A model generated the notes under the pieces. It saw only the letters and a list, made by a program, of their open reading frames with translations, did no database searches and was not told the origin of the DNA. The translations under genes were made by a program, and so were the position numbers. From an uncultured Bacilli bacterium (GTDB lineage Bacteria; Bacillota_I; Bacilli_A; RF39; UBA660), in contig CALVSP010000007.1 in the NCBI GenBank assembly GCA_944359065.1, forward strand, positions 1 through 35,958: a DNA stretch of 35,958 nt. The letters run 5' to 3'. Shown one piece after another: positions 14,955 through 22,120 of this stretch (position 1 is the stretch's first letter; each line of letters starts with the position of its first letter).

Positions 14955-17900
14955 TGATATTTAAAAATAGTTTAAGAAAAATAAAAAAATCATTAGGTCG
15001 ATTTTTATCTTTAATTTTTATTGTAATGTTGGGAAGTGCTTTTTTTTCTGGTATTAGAGAAGCTGCTACCGATATGATAAAAACGATGGACGAATACTAT
15101 GATGAAACGTCTTTAATGGATTATAAAATAATAAGTACAATGGGGTTAACTGCTGGTGATGTTGAATCGATTAAAGAAATATCATCAGATTTAATAGTTG
15201 TGCCATCTTATTCGTTTGATATATTATTGGATGGGGATGTAACGAGAATTCACGCTATTACAGAAATTAATAAAGTCAATTTAGTAAGTGGTAGTATGCC
15301 GAATGATAATGAATGTTTAGTTGAAGATGGTACTTATAATATTGGCGATAAAATAGTAATTGATAGTGATAATTTAAAGGTTAAAGAATATACAGTATCT
15401 GGTACAGTTACGAGTTCATTATATACTTACAAATCAAAAGGAATATCTAGTATTGGCGATGGTAAATTAGATACATTTATTTATATTCCAATCGATAATT
15501 TTGATATCGAATATTATACAGAAATTTATATAATCGATAAAAATAGTGTCGATAAAACTTCTTATTTAGATGATTATAAAGTAGTAATTAATACATTAGA
15601 AAATAAACTAAAAGAATTAAAGCCAATTAGAGAGACAATTCGTTATGAAGAAATTTTAAAAGAGGCTATGGATATTATTAATGAAGCCGAAGAAAAATTA
15701 TTAAATGAAAAAGAAACGAATGGTAAAAAATTAGAAGATGCTTTAAAAGAACTAGATGAAAATAAACAAAAAATTGAAGATGGTTATGATGAATTAGATA
15801 ATGGTAAAAAAGAATTAGATAAAACTAATAAAGAGATGGAAAGGACCTTTAATGATGCTAATAGTAAATTAGAAAGCGCTAAAAAAGAATATAATAATGC
15901 TTTAAAAAAATATAATTTAAAAGAAAGTGAATTAGAATCTAATTTAAATTTATTAAATGAACAAATTACTAATTTAAATAATTTATTAAATACATTAGAT
16001 CCAAGTAGTGAAGAATATCTAACTTATAGTACGCAATTAAAAATATTAGAAGAAAATAAAACTAATTTAGAATTATTAATAAATACCAAAGAAGAATTAA
16101 TAAAACAAGAAGAAGAATTAAATAAGAATATCGATTTATGGAATACTGAATTTGCTAAACAAGCAAGTATTATCAATGAAAAATATGATGAATTAGATGA
16201 AGCTTCAAAAGAATTAGAAGATGGTTATAAAGAATATGAAGAAAATTACAACAAATATATTGAAGAAATAACTAAAGCAGAAAATGAAATAAACGATGCT
16301 AAAGAAGAATTAAACAATATTGAAAAACCAAAATGGTATTTGTTATCAAGAGAAGATAATAGTGGTTATACTAATTTTTATGAAAGTGCAGTTAAAATAG
16401 ATGCCATTGCTGCAGTATTTCCAATATTTTTTATGTTAGTTGTATTTTTAATGAGTTTAAATACGATGACGAGAATGATCGAAGAAGAACGCGGTGAAAT
16501 TGGAACTTATGTATCTTTAGGAATCAATAAATTTAAAATTGTTTTGAGTTATTTATTTTATGTTTTAATTGCTACATCAATAGGTTTATCTATTGGATTA
16601 TCAATTGGTTATGCTTATGTACCACATATATTATATAGTGTTTATAAAGCTAACTTTGTCATACCTGAATTAAAAACATATGCCGAAGTTATACCTTGTG
16701 TTTCAATTATTTTAGTAACTATTTCATTAATGGTTGTTGTAACATTGTTAACTGTTTTAAAAGATTTTAAATATGTTCCGGCCGCTTTACTAAGACCAGA
16801 AGCTCCAAAAAAAGGTAAAAAAGTATTGTTAGAAAAAATTAAATTTATTTGGAAAAGATTATCGTTTACTTGGAAAGTTACGATTAGAAATTTGTTTAGA
16901 TATAAAAAAAGAATTATTATGACTTTATTAGGAATATCAGGTTGTACCGCTTTATTGTTGACTGGTTTTGGAATAAGAGATAGCGTTAGTTCACTAGTTA
17001 GTTTACAATATGATAAAATTCATTTATATGATACAATGCTTATTTTAAATGATGAACAAACTACTATTAATGAAGATATAAATAAAGTATTAAATGATAA
17101 TAATATAAATAATTTATTATATACCCATATGGAAACATTTACTTTTAATGCTGATAATAAAAATATTGATACTTATTTATTAGCTTTTGAAGATTTATCT
17201 TTAGTAGATAATTATATCAAAATAAATGATTTAAATGGTAACAAATTAGAATTATCTGATAATGGTATTATTATAACTTCTAAGATGGCTGAATTATTAG
17301 ATGCTTCCGTAGGTAAGTCAATTAGTATTCGAAATAGTGAAAATGAATTATTTATTTTAAAAGTTGAAGGTATATGTGAAAATTATGTCAATAGTTATAT
17401 TTATATGAGTAGTAATTACTATAATAAAATATTTAATGAAATAACTTATAATACAATTATTACTAATGTTTCAGAATCTTTAGCTACTACTTTAATGGAC
17501 ACAGAATATTTTAGTAATATTCAATTTACAACTGATAGTTTAGATGTGTTTAATGATATTATAAGTGGTATGAATAACATAGTTTATTTAATTATTATTT
17601 CTTCTAGTTTACTAACGGTTATTGTTCTATACAATTTAACAACAATCAATATAAATGAAAGAAAAAGAGAAATTGCGACTTTAAAAGTATTAGGTTTTAA
17701 AGATAGAGAAGTATCAACTTATGTTTATCGGGAAACATTAATACTAACTTCACTTGGCATAATAATTGGTTTAGTTTTGGGAGTCATTTTAAATAGTTTT
17801 GTATTGACGATTGCTGAAACTGATGAAATATTATTTGTTAAAAATATTAATAAATTAAGTTTTGTTTATACATTCTTAATTATGATATTCTTTACGGTTT

Positions 17901-17971
17901 TAGTTCAAGTAGTAACGCATTTTTCGCTTAAAAAAATAGATATGATTGAATCATTGAAATCAGTTGAATAG
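14954..17971 (+). CDS. FtsX/MacB-type ABC permease with a long extracytoplasmic coiled coil
   Basis: A 1005-residue permease. After an N-terminal membrane helix (about 13-33) comes a large extracytoplasmic region. Residues about 215-455 are almost entirely charged heptad-like helix rich in Glu, Lys, Asn and Leu, a long coiled coil. The transition KPKWYLLSREDNSGY and then MTRMIEEERGEIGTYVSLGI mark the first FtsX domain with three helices. A second MacB-like periplasmic domain and a C-terminal FtsX domain (NERKREIATLKVLGF, then three helices) follow. This matches the large Gram-positive permeases linked to cell-wall hydrolase control or peptide efflux. I start it at the ATG overlapping the ATPase stop by one base (TAATG) behind GAGGAGAT; a TTG two codons earlier is too close. 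Confidence 0.9.
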   Translation: MIFKNSLRKIKKSLGRFLSLIFIVMLGSAFFSGIREAATDMIKTMDEYYDETSLMDYKIISTMGLTAGDVESIKEISSDLIVVPSYSFDILLDGDVTRIHAITEINKVNLVSGSMPNDNECLVEDGTYNIGDKIVIDSDNLKVKEYTVSGTVTSSLYTYKSKGISSIGDGKLDTFIYIPIDNFDIEYYTEIYIIDKNSVDKTSYLDDYKVVINTLENKLKELKPIRETIRYEEILKEAMDIINEAEEKLLNEKETNGKKLEDALKELDENKQKIEDGYDELDNGKKELDKTNKEMERTFNDANSKLESAKKEYNNALKKYNLKESELESNLNLLNEQITNLNNLLNTLDPSSEEYLTYSTQLKILEENKTNLELLINTKEELIKQEEELNKNIDLWNTEFAKQASIINEKYDELDEASKELEDGYKEYEENYNKYIEEITKAENEINDAKEELNNIEKPKWYLLSREDNSGYTNFYESAVKIDAIAAVFPIFFMLVVFLMSLNTMTRMIEEERGEIGTYVSLGINKFKIVLSYLFYVLIATSIGLSIGLSIGYAYVPHILYSVYKANFVIPELKTYAEVIPCVSIILVTISLMVVVTLLTVLKDFKYVPAALLRPEAPKKGKKVLLEKIKFIWKRLSFTWKVTIRNLFRYKKRIIMTLLGISGCTALLLTGFGIRDSVSSLVSLQYDKIHLYDTMLILNDEQTTINEDINKVLNDNNINNLLYTHMETFTFNADNKNIDTYLLAFEDLSLVDNYIKINDLNGNKLELSDNGIIITSKMAELLDASVGKSISIRNSENELFILKVEGICENYVNSYIYMSSNYYNKIFNEITYNTIITNVSESLATTLMDTEYFSNIQFTTDSLDVFNDIISGMNNIVYLIIISSSLLTVIVLYNLTTININERKREIATLKVLGFKDREVSTYVYRETLILTSLGIIIGLVLGVILNSFVLTIAETDEILFVKNINKLSFVYTFLIMIFFTVLVQVVTHFSLKKIDMIESLKSVE

Positions 17972-17993
17972 AAGATTAAATATCTTCTTTTTT
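17971..17993 (+). terminator. terminator of the ABC operon
   Basis: GAAGAT (17971-17976) pairs with ATCTTC (17982-17987) around a five-base loop, followed by six T (17988-17993). The last base of the stop codon is the first base of the stem. Confidence 0.7.
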
Positions 17994-17997
17994 GTGG

Positions 17998-18015
17998 TAT
18001 AATTAAGATGGTGAG
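17998..18015 (+). promoter_or_regulatory. short-leader promoter and ribosome site of the ASCH gene
   Basis: TATAAT (17998-18003) is followed after 6 bases by GGTGAG (18010-18015). The start is TTG at 18021. No -35 is possible outside the preceding terminator stem. Confidence 0.6.
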
Positions 18016-18020
18016 ATAAT

Positions 18021-18416
18021 TTGAAAGTATTAACGATTAAAGAGCCTTTTGCAACACTTATTATGAATGGGGTAAAACATATTGAAACGCGAAGTTGGAA
18101 AACAAACTATCGTGGCGAAATATATATTCAAGCGTCGATATCTAAAATAAAAAAAGATATCTTTGAAAGAAAAGAATTGGTTAAATTATTTGAAAATTTA
18201 GATATGCATTGTGGTTATGTAATTTGTAAAGCTTGTTTAAAAGATTGTATTTATATGGACGATGAATTTATTAAAAATGTTAGTTATCAAGAACTTATTT
18301 GTGGCAGATATGAAATTGGTAGATATGCTTGGATATTAGATGATATAAAGATAATTAATCCGATTAAAGTAAAAGGTAAATTAGGAATATGGAATTATGA
18401 AGGAGATATAAAATGA
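18021..18416 (+). CDS. ASCH-domain protein
   Basis: A 131-residue single-domain protein. It opens with LTIKEPFATLIMNGVKHIETRSW, the conserved first strand-helix of the ASCH fold (beta-barrel related to PUA, an RNA- or modified-nucleotide-binding fold). It continues with YRGEIYIQAS and a closing GRYAWIL strand. Known ASCH members include YqfB (an amidohydrolase acting on N4-acetylcytidine) and RNA-binding coactivator domains; which activity applies here cannot be told. TTG is the only start compatible with the ribosome site and the conserved N terminus. The stop overlaps the next gene by 4 bases (ATGA), so it is coupled to the deoxyribosyltransferase-like protein. Confidence 0.85.
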   Translation: MKVLTIKEPFATLIMNGVKHIETRSWKTNYRGEIYIQASISKIKKDIFERKELVKLFENLDMHCGYVICKACLKDCIYMDDEFIKNVSYQELICGRYEIGRYAWILDDIKIINPIKVKGKLGIWNYEGDIK

Positions 18417-18868
18417 TAGTAAATTATTCAGATGAAAAAATTATAACTAGTGAGAAATCAATATTTTTAGCTGGTCCCACTCCTAGAGATAAAAATGCAA
18501 CATCTTGGCGAAATGAAGCAATTAAAATATTAGAAAGATTAGGATTTGATGGAGTTGTTTATGTTCCAGAATATTCAACTTGGAAACCAAAAACTGATTA
18601 TGTTGATCAAGCGATGTGGGAAAGAATTGGTCTAACTAATGCTACTATAATTGCTTTTTGGATACCTAGACATTTACCTGATATGCCGGCATTTACAACA
18701 AATGTCGAATTTGGTTATTGGTTACATAGTGGTAAAGTAGTCTATGGTAGACCAAATGATGCTGAAAAAATAAAATATTTAGATTGGTTATATAAATTAG
18801 ATTATAATGAAGAACCAGTTGCTTCGTTAGAAGAATTATTAAAAATATGTGTAAATAATATAAAATAA
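18413..18868 (+). CDS. nucleoside 2-deoxyribosyltransferase-like protein
   Basis: A 151-residue cytoplasmic protein of the Nuc_deoxyrib_tr_2 type (PF15891). It shows FLAGPTPR (18-25), SWRNEA, GFDGVVYVPE, MWERIGLTNATIIAFWIPR and TTNVEFGYWLHSGKVVYG. The last includes Glu99, a candidate for the family's catalytic glutamate. Classical relatives exchange bases between 2'-deoxyribonucleosides or hydrolyse the N-glycosidic bond. This subgroup is mostly uncharacterised, so salvage, nucleotide-pool cleaning or breakdown of a modified nucleotide are all possible. It is translationally coupled to the ASCH protein, which suggests both act on one nucleotide substrate (inference). Confidence 0.85.
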   Translation: MIVNYSDEKIITSEKSIFLAGPTPRDKNATSWRNEAIKILERLGFDGVVYVPEYSTWKPKTDYVDQAMWERIGLTNATIIAFWIPRHLPDMPAFTTNVEFGYWLHSGKVVYGRPNDAEKIKYLDWLYKLDYNEEPVASLEELLKICVNNIK

Positions 18869-18878
18869 GTAAAAAATA

Positions 18879-18900
18879 TGATATACTTATTATAGGTGAT
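18879..18900 (+). promoter_or_regulatory. short-leader promoter and ribosome site of the Hpt-REC gene
   Basis: TGATATACT (18879-18887), 7 bases, then GGTGAT (18895-18900) and the ATG at 18904. This gives the Hpt-REC gene its own promoter despite lying 35 bases from the previous stop. Confidence 0.65.
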
Positions 18901-18903
18901 GGT

Positions 18904-19659
18904 ATGAAAGATGTTAATATTTTAAAAAATAATGGTGTTAATGTTGAAAAAAGTTTAGAGTTATTTGGTGATATGGATACATATAATGAAACATTAGAAA
19001 CATTTTTAGGTGAAATAGATGAAAAAATAAGTAATATTAAAAAATATAAAGAAATTGCTGATATGGCTAATTATGCTATACTAGTCCATTCTTTAAAAAG
19101 TGATGCTAAATACTTTGGCTTTGATAAATTAGCTGAATTATCTTATAACCACGAATTAGAAAGTAAAGCTAATCATATTTACTATGTTTATGATCATTTT
19201 GACGAGTTGATGAATGAAACAGATAGAATACTAAATATAGTAAGAGAATATTTTGGTAAGGAAACAGTTAAAAAAGAAGAAGTTAATGTTGTTAAAGATA
19301 AAACAATATTAGTAGTAGATGATTCAGAAGTAATCAGTAGTTTTATAAAAAAAATATTTAATAATGAATTTAATGTTGTTGTTGCTAAAGACGGTATGGA
19401 AGCTGTTAAACAATTAAACAACGATAAATTAATTGGTATGTTATTAGATTTAAATATGCCAAACGTTAATGGTTTTGTTGTATTAGAATATATGAAAAGA
19501 AATAATTTATTAGAAAAAATACCAGTTGCTATAATAACAGGTGTTGGTAACGATGATATTGTTAAAAAGTCATTTGATTATAAAATAGTTGATGTTTTAA
19601 GAAAACCATTTAATGAACGGGATATTAGAAAAGTAGTTGAAAAGATAATAAATAGATAA
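18904..19659 (+). CDS. Hpt-REC two-domain phosphorelay protein without an output domain
   Basis: A 251-residue soluble protein. Residues about 1-115 form a histidine phosphotransfer domain with His62 in LVHSLKSDAKYFG, the canonical acceptor context. After a Lys/Glu linker, residues about 133-251 are a receiver with Asp139/Asp140, acceptor Asp182 in LLDLNMPN, Thr212 in AIITGV and Lys234 in RKPF. There is no DNA-binding, cyclase or methylesterase domain, so it acts either as a phosphorelay intermediate or through protein contacts. No hybrid kinase that would feed an Hpt domain lies in this window; the classical kinase at 8202 pairs with its own regulator. It may take part in chemotaxis-like or c-di-GMP-type control elsewhere in the genome (inference). 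Confidence 0.87.
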   Translation: MKDVNILKNNGVNVEKSLELFGDMDTYNETLETFLGEIDEKISNIKKYKEIADMANYAILVHSLKSDAKYFGFDKLAELSYNHELESKANHIYYVYDHFDELMNETDRILNIVREYFGKETVKKEEVNVVKDKTILVVDDSEVISSFIKKIFNNEFNVVVAKDGMEAVKQLNNDKLIGMLLDLNMPNVNGFVVLEYMKRNNLLEKIPVAIITGVGNDDIVKKSFDYKIVDVLRKPFNERDIRKVVEKIINR

Positions 19660-19661
19660 AT

Positions 19662-19705
19662 ATTTTATATTTTAAAATAAGCAATTTTATATTTTAAAAT
19701 AAGCA
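19662..19705 (+). repeat. perfect 22-base tandem duplication
   Basis: Two adjacent identical 22-base copies (19662-19683 and 19684-19705), each ending AAAATAAGCA. The second copy's end forms the 5' arm of the terminator at 19698, so the duplication doubled that arm. It lies entirely in the noncoding gap after the Hpt-REC gene. Confidence 0.9.
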
Positions 19706-19734
19706 AAAATAATTTACTTTTTTGCTTATTTTTG
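19698..19734 (+). terminator. terminator after the Hpt-REC gene
   Basis: AATAAGCAAAAA (19698-19709) pairs perfectly with 19719-19730 around a nine-base loop, with a T run to 19733. A spare copy of the 5' arm upstream (19676-19683, from the tandem duplication) could form an alternative weaker hairpin. Confidence 0.75.
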
Positions 19735-19753
19735 ATATCATTATTAAGGTGAT
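19733..19753 (+). promoter_or_regulatory. candidate short-leader promoter and ribosome site of the SpoU gene
   Basis: TGATATCAT (19733-19741) resembles an extended -10. GGTGAT (19748-19753) follows after 6 bases and the ATG at 19758 after 4 more. This fixes the start downstream of an in-frame ATG at 19722, which lies inside the terminator. Confidence 0.5.
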
Positions 19754-19757
19754 TATT

Positions 19758-20483
19758 ATGTTATATAGCTCTATTGATAATAATAAAATAAAAGATTTAA
19801 AAAAATTACATAATAAAAAATATCGTGATAAAAAAGGATTGTTTTTAGTTGAAGGTAAGCATTTAGTTTTAGAAGCATATAAAACAGGATATTTAAAAGA
19901 AATGTTATTAGAAGAAAATGAATTATTACCTTTAGATGTTATGACTTGCTATATGACAAATAATGTTAAAAATTATTTAAGTGAATTAGAAACACCTACT
20001 AATGTAATAGGTATCTGTAATAAAAAAGAAGGAAAAATTCAAGGTGATAGAATTGTATATTTAGATTGTATACAAGATCCAGGAAATTTAGGAACAATTA
20101 TTAGAAGTTGTGTTGCTTTTAATATTGATACACTAATTTTAAGTAGAGATTGTGTTGATTTATACAATTCAAAAGTAATTAGAGCAAGTCAAGGATTAAT
20201 ATTTCATTTAAATATAGTTATTGCTGATATAAATGAATTTGGTCCAAAATTAAAGGATAATGGTTATAAAATATATGGGACAAAAGTAACTCATGGAAAA
20301 AGTTTAAAAACTATTGAAAAAGTTTCTAAATTTGTTATAATAATGGGCAATGAAGGAAATGGCATCAGTGAATTAAGCAGTGAATTATGTGATGAATTTA
20401 TATATATTGATATGAATGATAAATGTGAAAGTTTAAATGTCGGTGTAGCGACTAGTATTATTTTGTATGAATTAGATAAGTAG
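19758..20483 (+). CDS. SpoU/TrmH-family RNA 2'-O-methyltransferase
   Basis: A 241-residue enzyme. The N-terminal substrate-binding part contains KYRDKKGLFLVEGKHLVLEA, typical of 23S rRNA-directed TrmH relatives. The C-terminal trefoil-knot SPOUT domain holds the three motifs: LDCIQDPGNLGTIIRS (with the catalytic Asn-Arg surroundings), VIMGNEGNGIS and ESLNVGVATSIILYE. It transfers methyl from SAM to a ribose 2'-OH of rRNA or tRNA; the target base cannot be read from sequence. It is followed 8 bases later by rimM and then trmD, a logical ribosome and tRNA maturation operon. The neighbouring rpsP and rplS of the usual rimM-trmD order are absent here. Confidence 0.92.
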   Translation: MLYSSIDNNKIKDLKKLHNKKYRDKKGLFLVEGKHLVLEAYKTGYLKEMLLEENELLPLDVMTCYMTNNVKNYLSELETPTNVIGICNKKEGKIQGDRIVYLDCIQDPGNLGTIIRSCVAFNIDTLILSRDCVDLYNSKVIRASQGLIFHLNIVIADINEFGPKLKDNGYKIYGTKVTHGKSLKTIEKVSKFVIIMGNEGNGISELSSELCDEFIYIDMNDKCESLNVGVATSIILYELDK

Positions 20484-20491
20484 GGATTTTT

Positions 20492-20977
20492 ATGGTTTAT
20501 GTTGGTGAAATAGTAAATACACATGGTATTAAAGGTGAATTAAGAATTGTATCTGATTTTAAATATAAAGATAAGGTTTTTTATAAAGGAAATAAACTTT
20601 ATTTAGGCAAAAGAAAACAAAAAGTTTTAATTGATAGTTATCGCAAACATAAAAATTATGATATGGTTAAATTTACTGATATAAATGATATAAATGATGC
20701 AATTATATTTAAGGGTGATGAAGTATTCGTCAAAAGAGAAGAGTTGGATATTGATGGTTATGTCGATGAAGATATAATTGGATTAAAAGTTTATGATAAT
20801 GATAAATTAATTGGTAAAGTTAGTAGTATAATTAAAAATAAACAAGAAATTTTAGTTGTTAAAAATAGAAATAAAAATTATTTAATACCATTTGTTGATG
20901 AATTTATTGAAAAAATTGATTTAGATAAAAAAATATTATACATCAATGTAATTGAAGGTTTATTAGATGAAAATTGA
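20492..20977 (+). CDS. rimM: ribosome maturation factor RimM
   Basis: The 161-residue length is normal for RimM, which assists assembly of the 30S head by binding S19. The N-terminal RimM barrel opens with [16 protein letters not shown], the family signature, followed by the [23 protein letters not shown] linker. The C-terminal PRC-barrel ends with [22 protein letters not shown]. Its last 11 bases overlap trmD, the conserved partner order in Bacteria. A weak GGGAT site precedes the ATG, so translation may partly depend on the upstream gene. Confidence 0.96.
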   Translation: MVYVGEIVNTHGIKGELRIVSDFKYKDKVFYKGNKLYLGKRKQKVLIDSYRKHKNYDMVKFTDINDINDAIIFKGDEVFVKREELDIDGYVDEDIIGLKVYDNDKLIGKVSSIIKNKQEILVVKNRNKNYLIPFVDEFIEKIDLDKKILYINVIEGLLDEN

Positions 20978-21635
20978 TATTTTGACTTTATTTCCAAATA
21001 TGTTTGATAATTTTTTAACTGAATCAATTATTAAAAGAGCTATTAATGATAAAAAAGTAATTATCAATATTCACAATATTAGAGATTATTCTAAAGATCC
21101 ACATAAAAAAGTCGACGATTATCCTTTTGGCGGCGGTGAAGGTATGGTTTTAATGCCACAACCGATATTTGATGCTGTTGAACATTTGAAAACACCAGAT
21201 TCATATATCATTCTAATGACACCGCAAGGAATAAAATATAATCAAAAAAAAGCCTATGAATTGAAAGATAAAAAACATTTAATTATTATTTGTGGTCATT
21301 ATGAAGGTTTTGATGAACGAATAAGAACATTAGCAGATACTGAAATATCTATAGGTGATTATGTTTTAACAGGCGGAGAATTAGCTAGCATGGTGGTTAC
21401 TGATAGTGTAGTAAGATTAATTGATGGAGTAATTGAAACGAATTCGCATTTAAAAGATTCATTTAATAATAATTTGTTGGATTATCCAACTTATACTAGA
21501 CCAGCTGATTACAAAGGATTAAAAGTTCCAGAAATTTTATTATCTGGCCATCATGAAAATATTAATATGTGGCGTCATGAACAACAATTAAAAAGAACTA
21601 AAGAACGCCGACCAGATTTGTTGGAGGAAGATTAA
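20967..21635 (+). CDS. trmD: tRNA (guanine-N1)-methyltransferase TrmD
   Basis: A 222-residue SPOUT methyltransferase that makes m1G37 in tRNAs and prevents +1 frameshifting. [17 protein letters not shown] and [16 protein letters not shown] near the N terminus, [12 protein letters not shown], and the trefoil-knot core [12 protein letters not shown] are diagnostic. The C-terminal domain ends with [21 protein letters not shown], as in true TrmD. It lies in an 11-base overlap with rimM and is followed one base after its stop by an unknown gene. Confidence 0.97.
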   Translation: MKIDILTLFPNMFDNFLTESIIKRAINDKKVIINIHNIRDYSKDPHKKVDDYPFGGGEGMVLMPQPIFDAVEHLKTPDSYIILMTPQGIKYNQKKAYELKDKKHLIIICGHYEGFDERIRTLADTEISIGDYVLTGGELASMVVTDSVVRLIDGVIETNSHLKDSFNNNLLDYPTYTRPADYKGLKVPEILLSGHHENINMWRHEQQLKRTKERRPDLLEED

Positions 21636-21636
21636 T

Positions 21637-22059
21637 ATGAAGCAATATTTTATTTCAAAAAAAAATTACGATGGTGAAGTTGTTTTTGTTAATTATGACA
21701 AACAAAATGGATATAAATTTAGTCCAAAAAATAACTATCAATATGATGGTATAAAAGTAAATGAGATGATAATAGTTAAGCCATCTTTAATAGAAAAAAT
21801 AATTAAAAGAAAAATAAAAAATAAACTAGATTTTTATTTAAAAATTATAATAGAAAACTTAGATAGCGAAGATGATGATGATACAAGAATTGCTTTAGAT
21901 GACTTGGAAAGATATAAAAAAATTATAAAAGAAAAATATTCAATTTATTTAGATGAAAAATATATGTCTTTATTAAGTAAAAAGATAGGCATTATTGAAA
22001 AAGAATTAAAAAATAGTTTAAATTATGTCAAAGAAGAAGAAATTTCAAGAAGAAGATAA
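21637..22059 (+). CDS. unknown 140-residue charged protein downstream of trmD
   Basis: I do not recognise this protein. It starts one base after the trmD stop behind GGAGGAAG, so it belongs to the rimM-trmD operon. The N-terminal third (YFISKKNYDGEVVFVNYD...YDGIKVNEMIIV) reads as a small beta-rich module. The rest is helical and very rich in Lys and Glu, with an acidic patch SEDDDD near residue 79 and an Arg tail. No membrane segment or signal peptide is present. Its position suggests an RNA- or ribosome-related role, but that is inference from context only. Confidence 0.8.
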   Translation: MKQYFISKKNYDGEVVFVNYDKQNGYKFSPKNNYQYDGIKVNEMIIVKPSLIEKIIKRKIKNKLDFYLKIIIENLDSEDDDDTRIALDDLERYKKIIKEKYSIYLDEKYMSLLSKKIGIIEKELKNSLNYVKEEEISRRR

Positions 22060-22067
22060 AAAAACAA

Positions 22068-22117
22068 TTTACTAATTTTTATTTATTTGATATAATGTTG
22101 CTTAGATGATAGGTGAT
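22068..22117 (+). promoter_or_regulatory. promoter and ribosome site of the cysteine-rich secreted protein
   Basis: TTTACT (22068-22073), a 17-base spacer and extended -10 TGATATAAT (22088-22096). AGGTGAT (22111-22117) precedes the ATG at 22121. The 15-base gap between -10 and ribosome site is longer than in most neighbours. Confidence 0.7.
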
Positions 22118-22120
22118 GTT

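Noticed and set aside
19662-19705. Start of a CRISPR array
   Set aside because: Only two copies, directly abutting with no spacer, and no cas genes.
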